This document shows positions 10,321 through 22,325 of a stretch of 29,321 bases of DNA, one piece after another. The notes beneath the pieces are model-generated. The model was not told the origin of the DNA. It searched no databases and saw nothing but the letters and a program-made list of their open reading frames with translations. The DNA comes from Haplosporangium gracile. Its lineage: Eukaryota > Mortierellomycota > Mortierellomycetes > Mortierellales > Mortierellaceae. How positions within the stretch are numbered: position 1 is the stretch's first letter; the number at the start of each line of letters is the position of its first letter. The DNA lies in assembly GCA_015499985.1 (NCBI GenBank), contig JAAAUF010000522.1, forward strand, positions 1 to 29,321. The letters run 5' to 3'. The translations under genes were made by a program, and so were the position numbers.

Positions 10321-10348
10321 CTGGATAGACTGACGACCGCCCTTGACC

Positions 10349-13300
10349 ATGTCAGAAAAGCGTAAAGGTAAGAAATCATCCATAATTACACACTCAGATT
10401 AGCATGCTGTCTAATAGGCACTTTTCGGACCCGACCGCTGGGAAGGTTGTCGATTCGGTTCCTGTCAACAGCCGCCTGGAATAATCTCCGGCGTTGCCGT
10501 GGTTGAAGCGCCTTTTTCTTAATTGCACGCGTCCAGTCCATCATCAATCACTAACTGGTCAACTTTTCATTCATCACTCCATACATTCTGTCTTTTACTT
10601 ATGCAGAGGTGCGCTATATCGCCAAAAAGTTTGCAAATGCCATCTTGGCGGACGCATCCTCCTATATCATCTCCACAGACGGTCTACAGGCCCTCAATGC
10701 TTTCCTTGACGAACTCCTCTTTATCCTCGTCGATACCGCAAAGGGTCTTGAGACCACCAGGATAAAGTCCGCCGTCTACCAAATATTCCCCACAGCCCTT
10801 GGAAAAAACGCCATTGTCGAAGCAGAGCTGGAAGCCAAGAGCTACATCGACATGGGAGGCAAAGACACCAGCAACCATCTCGGAAACTCGGGTCAGTCAG
10901 CAACATCTTCCTTATTCAACGCAGACTCGGACGAAACTCGCGTAGAGCAGGTCTTCGAACAATTCCGCACAAAATGCCAATACTACAGTAAACTGGGCGA
11001 ACGTCTCGGATCACCAGCAGGGAACCCCAGCAATGCTATTGTCGTGCCAACGTTGATCGCCATCTATGTCACCGCTGTGCTAGAGCATATTGCAGAGTAT
11101 GTGCTGCAAATCGCCTCGACCATTGCCGATCGCCAGGGTCACGCCGACATGGTGACAGTTCGCGAGATCTATGTTGCTCTGTTGGAGGACCGTCAGATCG
11201 AGCATACCTTCGAAATCATGATTCTCAAGACTCAACTTCAAAAGCGATTCCGCCATTCTCTCATCATGCCTGGAACAGGTCCACGGCGTAAGTATTAGCA
11301 CCACACATGATCTTAATTTTTGTGTGTACATGTATTTTTGAAGTGCTTGTCCCTCGGGTGTGTGAAACTCGCTATAATATGGGTTGTGAAATGAGCCCAT
11401 GGCTATAAGACAAGAAGCTAACTATTGTGCTGTTCTATTTTCTTTCAATAGCGGAGGAGCTGCAACCAGCAACTGTCAAGCGTTCAGGAAGTTGGGGCAA
11501 GCAGCTGCGATTGGGAAATGCCGACAAACCCAAGCTGGATGTTCAACTTCCCACCGATTTCGAAGAAGATGATACCCCAATCGACCCAAATCGTCCTCAG
11601 TTCGGTGACTGGGATGAACCACCAGTACGATTTCACCCACGTATATGTGCTGCTTCTATCTTCCCACAGCGAGCGTGAACAATGCCCTGTATCTAATAAC
11701 TGTATGTCTTTTCTCTGAACGAAATAGGATGAGGAAAACAAGGCAAAGAAGAAGAGCGATTTCGAGATGCTATTCAGTTCTGGAGAGACCATGAAGGTCT
11801 CGTTGACACCCAACCGCCTTCGTACTATTGAGGTGCATCGCAAGGCTGGAGGAGCTGGTGGTGCTATGGCTACTCGTTCAAACTCGCGGGCTGCCTCTGT
11901 GATTGGTGGCAAGGAGGGCAAGTCGCACGGTCGTCGTCCTAGTCATGGCGCCACTGCAGCAGCAGCCGCTGCCGCCAATGCTAATGGCCCTCCAGCTATT
12001 GGAGCACGCAAGAGCAGCCAAGCACCAACGGCAGTTGACACCCATGCACATCCTCCTGTCCCAGCAACACCTAGCGTGCCCGCCATCCCAGCCAACTTTG
12101 GAGTGTCTCAGCCTATTTTGAAGAAACAAGGCCAGTATGGCGCTACTCCGGATGTGCCGCCACTCTCGTCCATGCAAAATATGCAAATCCGTCAACAGCA
12201 AGAACAGCAGCAACAGCCAGTCAAGGGCCAACAGTCGTCCGAGTACCATGGTCTCGGTATTGCCAACAAGTCATCTGGCACTCAGATGGAGGATGGACGC
12301 GCCTCTACATCGACCTTTGAATCTCAGCTCACTTTGTCAACAGCAGGCGCCTCTAGCATGGCCCCCCTCTCACCAGTCATCTCTAGGAGCCCCGTTTCGC
12401 CTACTGGAAGCATAAAGACGCCCACCCAGGCTACCAACGACTTGGTCAACCTTATTGGCGGTAACTCGCCACAGTCCGTGTCCTCGGAGCACGGCGAACC
12501 TCCAATGTCTCCCACATTCGAGGCCGGCCAGGCGAAGAAAGAAAACCCGATCAAGAGCTTTATGGGTCGTTTGGGTCGCAACTCTGTCCAGAGGACATCC
12601 ATGGACAGCAATATCAGCAACCCTTCTCCTTCACCAACATCCATTCGCAGCTTCAATGGAGGTGCGGCTGCATCTGGATCAACTTCTGGATCGACCCACG
12701 GGAGCGTCAGCAGTGGCCATTCTGGACAAACCTCCGTTACGACATCGCCTTATCAGGGTTCGGGACAGAGCGTGTATGATCAGCCCCCATTGTCGCCCAG
12801 TAGGCCTTCCCCCATCGATCAACGCCAAAACATGGGCTTCCCTATGCCACCAGACAACTCGTCTGCCAACAAAAAGCCCTCCTCTGGTGCGTACAACAAA
12901 CCTCCCCCAGGCATTCCCACACCACTCAACATGGTTGCCGCTCACTCTAACAACTTTGCCGCCTCTCCTGCAGCAATGCATCACCAGCAGCAAAAGCCTA
13001 TGAGCCCCGATTTAGGTGGCTTTCCCATCCCCTCGCGTAATGCCTCACTGAACCACGACTTGACTTCACCCACGAAGACGACTTTCACAAACAGCTATGA
13101 CACACGCACGGGCCTTGAGGCTGGTCTTCCTCGTCCTCTTTCGCCCCGCCCCCTTTCTCCTCGACCTGCTTCTCCTCGGTCAAACTCACCCCGCCCCAGC
13201 TCACCATTACAGTCACCCCAAACCCACAACCCCCACCCACTCCGCAACAATTCTTTGGAGAATAACGGCCAAGGAGTAGGTGTCGGCGGTATTCTTGCAC

Positions 13301-15621
13301 CTTCACCCTTGTCGAACTCGATCTCTGGTAGCAACATCAGTCCATCGAGCAGCAGCACTAGTCTGATCATGTATGGCAAGGTCAGTAATATTCAGGACCA
13401 GTTGACCAAGATTGCTCAACCACCCGCCCACGGATTCAAGCCCCAGGAGCACCTGCAGAAACACCCCAACAGGATCTCGCTCGAGGGAACCATCCGCGCT
13501 AACCCATTCTACCAGCAGGATCGCTCATCGGTTCGCTCCAGTCTTGCAGACTTGTCATCGACTGCAGGATCTAGCCCCAACTCTGCCGAGATCTCGGCTC
13601 AAGGCAACAATAACAAATCTGGCTCTGCTCCCGGCACGCCCACTGCTCTGCCGACGAGCGCATTCCTCAAGGTCGCAGCCACTCCTGCACTGGCAACATC
13701 AATAGCAGTTGGATCTAACAGTGATTCAGACAGCACTGACCAGCGGGATGAGGATGAGAAGCGTGGTATCTCCAACAGGGACGGTATGCTTTCACCTGCC
13801 ACCTCTCCCGAATTGGGTACTCTCAAGGACCGCCTTCCTTCGGCCACGACCAGGACCTTAGCCGCCACCTCTGCATCCGCTGCCGCCCTCTTTGCCGCTA
13901 AGCAGCAGCATCAGCACCAGCAGCATCAGATGGCCACGCCCCCTGCCTCGAAGAGCAACCAGCAGTTCAAGTCGGGCGAGGCTGCTGACCAAGACGACGA
14001 AGCTTCTCTGTCTTCGCCCACCAAGAGGAGAGCCAGCGTTGGATCTCAGAATGCTAGACAGCTCCATGTCTATGCCGACAAGGTTTCTGGTGAGGAGACT
14101 CTTAGCCCCGAAGAAGAGGAGGAGGAGGAAGAGGAAGAGGAAGAGGAAGAGGAAGAGGAAGAGGAAGAGGAGATTCCATATGTCGCAGTCGTTCCTCGCT
14201 CTATGCCTGGTGGAGCCAACCGTCACTCGATCTTTGTCGACGAGGCAGCTCAAGCCATGGATGCCCTCTCCAGAGCTCGTCATCGTCAGAGCATGCGTCT
14301 TGAGGGTGAGGAGGTCGACGATGATGACGAGGAGGATGACGATGAGGACTATCCTCACGGCATTACCCCACCAGAGAAGTGGCACTACTCTGATCTGGAG
14401 GATGAGGATGAAGACGAGGAGGATGAAAATGACGATGATTCCGTGACTGGAGAGCGCCGGAGACGCCACGAGTCGTTCATGTCGGCCAAGAGCACATTCA
14501 TGCCCAACGGCTCGTCTGTCAGTCTGGTTTCAGCATATGCCGGTCAGGACGACGATGGGGATGACAGCAGCTTTGAAGGCGGCAACAGCAACAGCCGCCA
14601 TCACCTTCACAAAGATACCCAGGAGGAGGTCGAGAGAGACCAATTCCGCGAACGAGAAATTCAGTCCCTAGAGGTCCAGTCCTCGTCCGAGAAGCAGCAG
14701 CAGCAGCAAGAGATGTCCTCGTCCCACCAAGATCTAATGCCCAGCGATTTCGTCAAGGGCGACGAATATACGGCGGACCGCTTGATCCCTGTTGGAGGAT
14801 CGGACGATGAAGAGGATCGGAATGGCGAGGACGAAGATGAGAGTGAGGATTCTGAGGATCTGGAGGATAACGATGACGAGGAAGGTCAGGACCGCCGCAT
14901 CTACCTCCAGCAGCTCCGTCACCAGGCCCGCGAGGCCCGTCGTCTGGAACGATTGATTAACGGCGGAGTCGATTCCAAGAACAAGAAGAAGAACAGCACC
15001 AACAACACTAATGATACAACAACAACTACCAACAACGCAGGCGCTCGCCATATCAGGAAGATCCCCAGTCTCGACTCGACTGGTGGCAGCAGCAGCGGTT
15101 TTAAGAAGAAGACTCTTCGGAAGGGTCATTCTAAGGACAACCTCCGGGATCATGATCGGCCCCAGACCCCTACGACGCCCGTCCCCACCACACAGATCAT
15201 CCCTCTTACACCAACGGATCTGGTTCTCATCCGGCAGAAGCTCTTTGCCGCTGGCAACTTTGAGGCGTCGATGCGTATGCTGGACACGATCTTCCATGCG
15301 GCTATGGCCAAGATGGTTGAGGGTCGCGAGCGTGGTATCCAGACCGAGCCCATGGCTGTTTCCGAGGTCCAGGTCCAGGAGAAGGCAGAGGTGGCCACCG
15401 TTGCCAATGTTGTCGTTGTCGATGAGGTGAAGAAGGGCGAGACCCCCATTGCCAAGGGCGTCTCTGTCTCCACATCAACTTCTACCGAGACTGATGATCT
15501 CCAGCATGGTGACAAGAAGAAGACTTGGGTCGATACCGCTGTTGAGACGCCAGCTGTGGCGCCTGTTGAGGACGATGACGATGAGGACCGAGTTGTCGAA
15601 TGGCTCCTTGCGGGCTGGTAG
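10349..15621 (+). CDS. Histone-fold-like domain protein with very long disordered acidic tail
   Basis: Four exons join in frame: 10349-10367 (19 bases, MSEKRK), 10607-11287, 11452-11624 and 11728-15621, giving 1588 residues. All introns are GT-AG. Residues 8-90 are a helical conserved-looking block (VRYIAKKFANAIL...). Residues about 150-207 (VVPTLIAIYVTAVLEHIAEY, then a loop, VTVREIYVALLEDRQI) resemble helices 2-3 of an H2A-type histone fold; this is pattern recognition only. From about residue 310 the protein is low complexity: Ala-, Gln-, Ser- and Pro-rich, a serine-proline repeat (SPRPLSPRPASPRSNSPRP, about residues 760-785) suited to proline-directed kinases, 21 consecutive Glu (1086-1106), several Asp/Glu runs, and a short helical stretch near residue 1450 (LTPTDLVLIRQKLFAAGNF). 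Probably nuclear and chromatin- or transcription-linked by inference from fold and charge. I cannot name the family. Confidence 0.85.
14110..14172 (+). repeat. GAA/GAG run encoding 21 glutamates
   Basis: Sixty-three bases of only GAA and GAG codons in frame inside the histone-fold-like gene. The mix of codons suggests selection for the acidic run rather than recent pure-triplet expansion, but length variation is likely. Confidence 0.9.
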
Positions 15622-16955
15622 AATAATGAACAAAACTAAACGAATCCTATAATTTATTTCTAAATAATCCTTGTGTAGTAATACCCCTTTCCCTTTTCCA
15701 TGTCATAAAAAAGCAATAGCCATACCATCATTATTCTGATTATACCACTAGTAAATTTTGTATTCGTTCCTGATTTTTTGTTTGTTGATCGTCAGGGGTT
15801 AACGACATGATGGCAGTTTCATTTCTACCGTATCAGTCTCGCTTCTTATCAGTGATCGCCAATCAATTTTTGATCGTCGTCGTCTATGCTTGTTAAGCGA
15901 TGTCCCGGCATCCGTCTACTGACCGTGACTTGTCGATTCTACGAGTTTACGCCCTATTCGTAGTCATAGTCATAACTGAGTAAGTGGGTGATGCATTTAC
16001 ATCCTATACAAGCTTGGCTTAACATCAAGTATGGCCTGGTTAAAAACACAGAGAAATAAAACGTCCAATAAAATCAACAGTATTTGTCTCGTTCTCGTAC
16101 ACGTCCTTCCTCAATACACGCAGAGGGTAGAACTAAGGAGAGAGAGGGAAGAGGGAGATAAAGAGGGAGGCATTGAGAGTATGATACAAGAAGTCAACGT
16201 CATGGAAGAAAGAAAGGAAGGAAGGTAGGAAGAAAGTGAGGGAAAAGGAGGGATAGGATGGAGGTGAAGTGATGAATATAAAAAATAAGGGAGCATGCAG
16301 CATTTATTTATTTATTTTTGCATTTTCGGCTTCCGAAATCCAGTTCGCGAACGCCCAATGGTGGTTGTTGGAACCTAGTGGCAAGAACGATTGGCCGCTA
16401 TTACATCCAAATGTCTAAATCTGTCACGGTCAACGGAAGGGCCATCACCAGTCCAGTCGTGTTTCCTTTATCTCAAAGTCGTTATGGGAGGGTGAACGGT
16501 GCTAATGGGTTGAAAACTTGCAAATTCGAGAAGGGTTGAGTAGAAAAAGAATAGGTTGTACGGTGCACGCGAAAGCGTGCATGTTTTTTCTTTCTTTCTT
16601 TCTTTGTGTCCCCAATGGCCTTTACTAACCAGTGTGCAACAGTCTTCGACTGCTACTGAAACTCCCTACCCTTCACGCGCCCGATACAACATCATTTCGA
16701 CAAAACCCTGCATTTGCCTGGGCGAAGCTTCATGCCTTTCCAACCACAACTCTTCTTCTTCACCTTAAGCCAATACCGCAATCGAAGTCAATCTCATAAA
16801 GACCAGTCAACCCAACAAAAACAAAAAACAAGGGATCACAAGAAAGAACTGCAAAATATGTATTTGTTTTTCCATGAATCGCTCATTCTTCCAAAACCGA
16901 ACTGATTTTAAAAAAGAGTCAGTCAACCTAATTAAAAAGCTAGTTTAAAAACTTT
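15622..16955. other. Intergenic, convergent 3' ends
   Basis: Lies between the ends of the histone-fold-like gene (+) and the eL8 gene (-). AT-rich with a purine-rich stretch at 16125-16270 and a (TTTC)n microsatellite near 16587-16605. No gene or RNA recognised. It presumably holds both 3' untranslated regions. Confidence 0.5.
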
Positions 16956-18004
16956 TTACAGGGAGTTCTTGACGGCAGAGGCGCGCTTGGCCATCTTCAT
17001 GTTGGACTTGAAGCCCATCAATCCACCACCCCAAGCCTTGCGAGCAGTCTCGTTCTTCTCGGTGTAGTTGGACTTGATAGCAGAGATCAAGGAAGCGAGC
17101 TCGGACTTGTCCTCGGCACGGGTCTCGGTGAAGGCGAGAGCGGTGGCGGTCTTCTTGTGGACGACTGTTCCGAGACGGGCCTTGCCCTTGACGATGCAGT
17201 ATGGGATACCCATCTTGCGGCAGAGAGCGGGCAACCAGACGACAATCTCGATGGGGTCAACATCATCAGCGATGACGACGAGGGAAGCCTTCTTGGCCTC
17301 AATGAGGGCGGTGATGTGGTTGATACCGTACTTGACAACGAAGGGCTTCTTGGTCTCGGCCTTGGAACCCTTCTCAACCTGAGCGGCGGCAGCAGCGGTC
17401 AAACGCTCCTTCTTCTCGACGCGGGTCTCGGGGCGGTACTTGTTGACGAGCTTGAACAACTGGGTGGCAGTGTTCTTGTCAAGAACCTGGGTGAACTGGT
17501 TCAATGCTGGGGGGACCTTGAGACGCTGGTTCAAGATCTTGCGCTGGCGCTGAAGGCGAACGTATTCGGGCCACTTAACGTAACGCGAAAGATCCTTGAC
17601 GGGCTGGATGTCCTGACCGACACCAAAGTTCTTGGGGGTCTTCTCGATCAAGGGGTTGACGGGGGCCTTGGAGCCAGCCTTCTTGGTGGGGTAAGGAGCG
17701 GGAGCGACCTTGGACTTCTTGACGGGAGCCTTTTTATAGTTGAACAAAAACGTGGGTAAAGGAAAAGGATGTTTAGAAACAAGGGTTCTGGTACAGGTCA
17801 TTGAGGATAGGGAGATTTTGCCTTTCTTCTTTTGTCCCTCAAGTGCAATATAGAAACATGGAAACACTTTTCAAATCATAAGGAAGCGGCGAGCAAAAGC
17901 GAATATGAGAAAGAAAATTTTTTTTAGGTGAATGTAAATCCTCGCTCATACACTCTTTGATCCGAAGAGCAAAAGATTGATGAGCAAAAGAAACTCACAC
18001 CCAT
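16956..18004 (-). CDS. RPL8: 60S ribosomal protein eL8 (L7a/Rpl8)
   Basis: Structural protein of the large cytoplasmic ribosomal subunit, L7Ae family member that binds 25S rRNA. The main exon is 17729-16956 and encodes 257 residues with the family landmarks in order: a Lys/Ala/Pro-rich start, [53 protein letters not shown], then the L7Ae fold with [20 protein letters not shown] and [18 protein letters not shown]. The length (about 259) matches the usual 255-266. The first codons are in a separate exon. The best candidate is ATGGGT at 18004-17999 followed by a GTGAGT donor, giving a 269-base intron (17998-17730) and a start MGAPVKKSK. The acceptor (ATAAAAAG) is unusual in lacking a pyrimidine before AG, so the exon 1 choice is tentative (about 0.5), while the protein identity is near certain. 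Strong codon bias also opens a long antisense frame here, which is not a gene. Confidence 0.95.
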
Positions 18005-18797
18005 TCCCCAAAAAAAAAAGATTCAATCCGACATTCACTCGAGCAAGATCTTCCAAACAACTGAAAGGCACACCAAATTCCCAATAACGCGCTTTCGGAA
18101 AGAAAGAAAAAAAAGAACAGCCACCCAAGAGCTCTACGGAGTAAGCGATAAGAACTTCCATCGTCCCCACAATGTATCCCTCGACAATGAAGACGAGGGT
18201 GCAAAGACGAAGAAGGAATGCTCTCCACCAGGAAGTAAAAACATATTGCACAAGGTAATCGGTTGAGTAAACAACCAATGCACCCGAACTTCATCCTTTT
18301 ATGACGATCATAGCCAACGCGGATGTCCACTTCTTTCTCTTATTCGTCTATGCCACCCTTTGCAAGGTAACATACAAACAAAAAAGAAAAACGGAAAAGT
18401 GAACCCATTTTGAATGTTGAAGATGATCAAAAGGAGAATGTGGCAAATGTGTAACAGACGAAGAAAGAAAAAAAAAAGAGGAAGTGGGCGGTGGTGCTGG
18501 TGTATCCGACACGTTGCTTCCTTCCTGTGTCCCGTAGGGGAAGGGTGGGGTAGGCTGGAGTAGGGTTGCTGTCCAAAGAATGTTGAATGAGCTATCCCAA
18601 TCCCGTATCCTGATAGCCGGTGGTGTTGGTGTTTACCATTTCGAAATTCTGCAGTGGAAAGAGAGGGAACACAGTCTTCTCGACAAAAGAAAATTTTTAT
18701 CCATTCAATCCATCGGAGATTGGATTCAGGTTCATTCAAATTTACCAAGCCACTCCTTCGTCTTTTTTTCATCACATGTATTTATTAAGGGTCTTAA
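18005..18797. other. Intergenic between reductase 3' end and eL8 start
   Basis: About 790 bases that should contain the eL8 promoter (minus strand) and the reductase 3' untranslated region. No gene or clear promoter box recognised. Confidence 0.5.
18781..18786 (-). terminator. Polyadenylation signal AATAAA (minus strand)
   Basis: AATAAA on the minus strand begins 12 bases after the reductase stop codon, so the 3' untranslated region would be very short if this signal is the one used. Confidence 0.45.
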
Positions 18798-21112
18798 TTA
18801 CATGTAGAAACGCTCCGTGTGCAGGTTGACACGGCAACCAGTCAGACTCTCGTGCGCTGCGACAACATTGTGCAGCTGAGCAAGCATCAACGCTGGCCCA
18901 CACCCCACAATATCCACCGCGCGGTCACCCTCAATCTCCTCAATTTGTTCCCGCACATACTGCGACACATCCAACCTCGACTGCACCCACTGTACACGAT
19001 CGTCCCCCGCAAACGGCACGTTGTTGAGCGCCTTTTTGGCCTCCTCTGTGGTCAAAGTAGCGGCAGCAGAAGTGCTTATTGACGACCCTTGGTGTTGGTG
19101 ATGGGGAGCTGGCACCACCAGGGACTCTTGATCCTCAAACGACAGGCGGGTGTAGTGGATTGTCAGTTGGAGCTGCGTCTCGGGGCCGTCTGGAACAATC
19201 AGGCCAGCCTCCTCCTTCTCTTTCTCCATCGTGTCAAGGTATCCCTGAGCTGCATCCAAGGCCATTTCAAGCTCTTCTTGGAACCATTGCACCTCATCTA
19301 TTGCCCCCCCCNNNNNNNNNNAAAAAAAAAAAAACGGAGCAAGTTGTGAGCAAAAATGGAGAAAGAACTCTAGTGAATGCAAGTGAGAATATAAGCGAAG
19401 GCAGCAACAGTTAATGCTTACCAGGATCACGGACACACCAGACAATCTCAACATGACCGCAGTTGGCCTTAGAATGCTGGCGGGCCTGCAAGAAGTCCAT
19501 CAAAATAGGGACAATGTAGGCCAGACCAGACCCGGCAGCAACAAAGACCACCTTTTGGATATCCGAGCTTCGGCCAACCTGGACATCCTCACCATAAGGG
19601 CCAGCAAGAATGACCCGTCGCTGAGTGTTCTCGGGCCATCGACACAGCTTCTTGGTGAATCCACCAACAGCACGCGCATGAACCGTCAAGGAGGTCTGGT
19701 CCGAGCTGGAGATGGTGAAGGGATGCCATTGGATCAGCGACATGGAGGGGACACAGACATAAATATGCTGACCTGGTGCATGGGCAACAGACCGATTCAT
19801 CTTTAGTCTGGTCAATCGGTCTTGGAAGACAGTCGCCTGAGCAAGAGCCATTTTGGACTTGACACACCAGCCAGTGAGGACATTGATCACGTAAAAAAAT
19901 ATTCCTGCAGCGGTAAACCGCATCGCGTAGGGGGTGTGGAGACCAACGAGAACCAAGAACGCCAAGAATAGCGAGTGGCTGACAACAAAGGCCTCATAGG
20001 CAAACCGACGCACCGGCCATGCTGCTGTGACGACCAGCAGACAGAGGGTGGTATAGGTGGCAAGTCCATATCGGACCTTGGGGGTTGCCAGTTGTTGTGC
20101 CAGCAGCGCCTTCCATGGCCACCAAGACTTCATCATACAGCCCATATGGACCGAGATGAGGACGAAGAGAGAGAGACCCAAGAAGCGATGGACCTGATTG
20201 ATACGATGGTGAGAAATGCCCGTCATGAGTGTGATGATGGAGTTCTTGCCCGTAAACGCAAAGAGGAAGGGGATACAGGCGAGGCCAAGGTAGCCTGCGC
20301 GGTTGGAGTTTAGCTTGAGGTTGACATCAGATGTGAGGAGGACGGCGAGGATGGAGAGGAAGATGAGGGCGAACAGGGTTGCGCCGGCGACGAGGTGGAC
20401 GACTGATCCGAGGTATAGTGTTGCCGAGGCCTTGTTGGTGATCCAGTTTTCAATCCGGCTGTAGCTCCATCTCGCAGTGGTTGCTGACGACTTTGATAAT
20501 CTGTGGGAATGAAGAGAAGAGATATGAGAGGGGTTGTGAGCTTTAAAATATCAGGCAGAAACATGCAGGTGGGGAAAGCTATTGAAAAAAGGGGAGATGG
20601 AATGATGAAGAGAGAAAGTACGCTTGGATACAAAAAAACGGATAAATAGGGAGCAATTGAAGGGAGCGAGCGATGTTTGCAAAAGAGATCAATGATAGAA
20701 TGGATGGGCGTAATACATCAGTAATGAATGAAAGAGAAGGGGGTGATGGATGGCGATGGTGATGGAGGGATAACGTGCGGCGCGCGAGAAGCGTGAAAAA
20801 GAGAAGGGAAGGGAAGGGTAAGACTGACTAAAAAAAGGTGTGATTTGATGATGTTTTGTTCGTTGTGGGAGAGAGGGGGTAGAATGAGTACCTTGTTGGT
20901 ATGTCAACTTCCAGGTCATCCGCCTCTGTGCTGTCGACTGTCGCCAGTGGGGCATGTCCTCCTTGCCGCCGGTCCTTAATCGCCCGTGAGACACTCAGTA
21001 CCAGGTGTCGAACTGTCAACAGAACCACAGGTGCACCCAGTGCAACCGACCAGTCGACTGCATAGTTCAGATTCATATTCCACGGAGTGGATTGCATCGC
21101 GCCGTGGTCCAT
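18798..21112 (-). CDS. FRE-type ferric-chelate reductase (flavocytochrome b family)
   Basis: Membrane flavocytochrome that passes electrons from NADPH through FAD and two haems to ferric chelates outside the cell, the first step of reductive iron uptake. Exons 21112-20892, 20500-19422 and 19297-18798 join in frame to 599 residues. The N-terminus has a membrane segment (about residues 25-50), followed by several more helices. The haem ligand pattern is intact: H178-X13-H192 and H249-X12-H262, the FRE spacing. FAD-binding HPFTISSS is at 333-340, GPYG at 374-377, the nucleotide-binding VAAGSGLA at 394-401, and the NADPH-site CGPALM at 566-571. The segment 440-540 between these contains a charged, Gln/Ser-rich insertion. 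Intron 2 holds an assembly gap (ten Ns), but the splice sites on both sides are present (GTAAGC and CAATAG). It starts 1.3 kb from a divergent secreted-protein gene. NADPH oxidase is the main alternative; motif wording and haem spacing favour FRE. Confidence 0.92.
19304..19334. other. Assembly gap of ten Ns between poly-C and poly-A
   Basis: Ten Ns (19312-19321) sit between a C run (19304-19311) and an A run, inside the second intron of the reductase gene and a few bases from its acceptor. The fixed length of ten suggests a placeholder, so the true intron length is unknown. The coding sequence is not affected. Confidence 0.9.
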
Positions 21113-21140
21113 CGTTGAAGAAAGAGATGCGATTATGAAA

Positions 21141-21178
21141 GTGTGTTTGTGTGTTTGTGTGTGCGTGTGTGTGTGTGA
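21141..21178. repeat. GT/CA microsatellite just upstream of the reductase start
   Basis: A GTGTGTTTGTGTG-type dinucleotide run with few interruptions, lying 29-66 bases upstream of the reductase ATG, so probably in its leader or core promoter. Its length is likely variable between strains. Confidence 0.85.
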
Positions 21179-22317
21179 ATGCAGAAAAGAGTGAGAGTGG
21201 TGAGTGATGAGTGATGTGATGTAGAAGTGAGATTAAGAGAGTAAGTAGAGTGAGATATGCAGGAGGAAATGAGAAGAAAGATGCAAAAGTGAAAGTGAAG
21301 AGTGAAAGAGTGGAACGTATGTGTGTGGGTATGGTGATGAGTGCAAAAAGAGCAAAAATAAAGAAAGAAGAAAAGCGGAACAAAGTAGGGGACAGGAAGA
21401 GAGAGGAGTGAGAGTAGAACAACAGGAAGCTGAGCTGAGTTGGGGCAATGGACATCTGTCTGTCATGTTTTGATTTTTGACAGGTCTGTCAACTTTAGTG
21501 GGTCGGGGGGCACAAGACTGACAGACTGACAAAAAAGAATGTCAACAGTGAATGGAAATAACGCTGAATATCAATATCACGCCTCTCTCTCTGTCTCTCT
21601 GTGCATGGAAATAAGTGGGAGCTTGTCACCGCAACGGTCTACTTGACCACCATATGACACATATTTTAACAGTAAACAACTGCAGAAGATGAGTGCCACT
21701 CATATTTAAACACTCGCTGCAAACTGGGAGCATTCGTCCTCTACAAGTAAACAGAAGACAAACGAAAGGAAAGTACAACTGAAAGGGAAGCAAGAAAAAC
21801 TACTAAAAATGGATCTGGTATCGATGGGAATCCAGGCTGTCTGACGAAGCTGGATAAACCATGACGCAACAATCGATCACTGAAACGGAAGCATAGATCA
21901 AATTGAGATCTCTGGCCTGGAAGAGGATCCATTCTTGCTTTGGGTCACTGCACCGACCCACAACACAACATAGCCATAACCAGCATCATCCCAATCGTCT
22001 CGCTACCATTAATTCATGGCGTCGAGTAAGACACCCGGGTAGAACTGAATGGCCCTTTCACTTACGCAGTACAGGTAGCACTCTTTTTAACCTACCTACT
22101 TATCACCTCGGGGAGTAACTACTACGTTTCGTCATGACTGCTCTCGTTTTGTTGGAGCCTCTTTCTCCTTTTTCTCTCTACAGGATTGGGCTTACCTGTT
22201 TCTCTCTCAGGAACCAGGTCGAATCCCGACAAGGGGTCCAATGGTAGAAAGGAAGAAGAATAGAGCTGAAAAAAAACTCGGGAGCTGTGCCTTTGTGAAA
22301 GCTGGATCGATATTGCA

Positions 22318-22325
22318 CATAAATA
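22318..22325 (+). promoter_or_regulatory. TATA-like element
   Basis: CATAAATA, 84 bases upstream of the ATG at 22402. A plausible TATA box for the GPI-type secreted protein. Confidence 0.4.

Noticed and set aside
13858..14469. 203-residue minus-strand frame with long Leu/Phe runs
   Set aside because: It is the antisense shadow of the poly-Glu and Gln/His codon runs of the large gene.
17157..17759. 200-residue open frame antisense to eL8
   Set aside because: Strong codon bias in a highly expressed ribosomal gene commonly opens the antisense frame. The sense strand is an unmistakable eL8.
17730..17998. Possible snoRNA in the eL8 intron
   Set aside because: Vertebrate eL8 introns host box C/D RNAs, so I looked. 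There is a weak ATGATTT but no convincing C box and D box (CTGA) pair near a closing stem.
22205..22230. tRNA-like T-arm (GGTCGAATCCCGAC)
   Set aside because: The loop is one base short of the T-loop consensus, and no matching anticodon arm or acceptor stem is visible around it.
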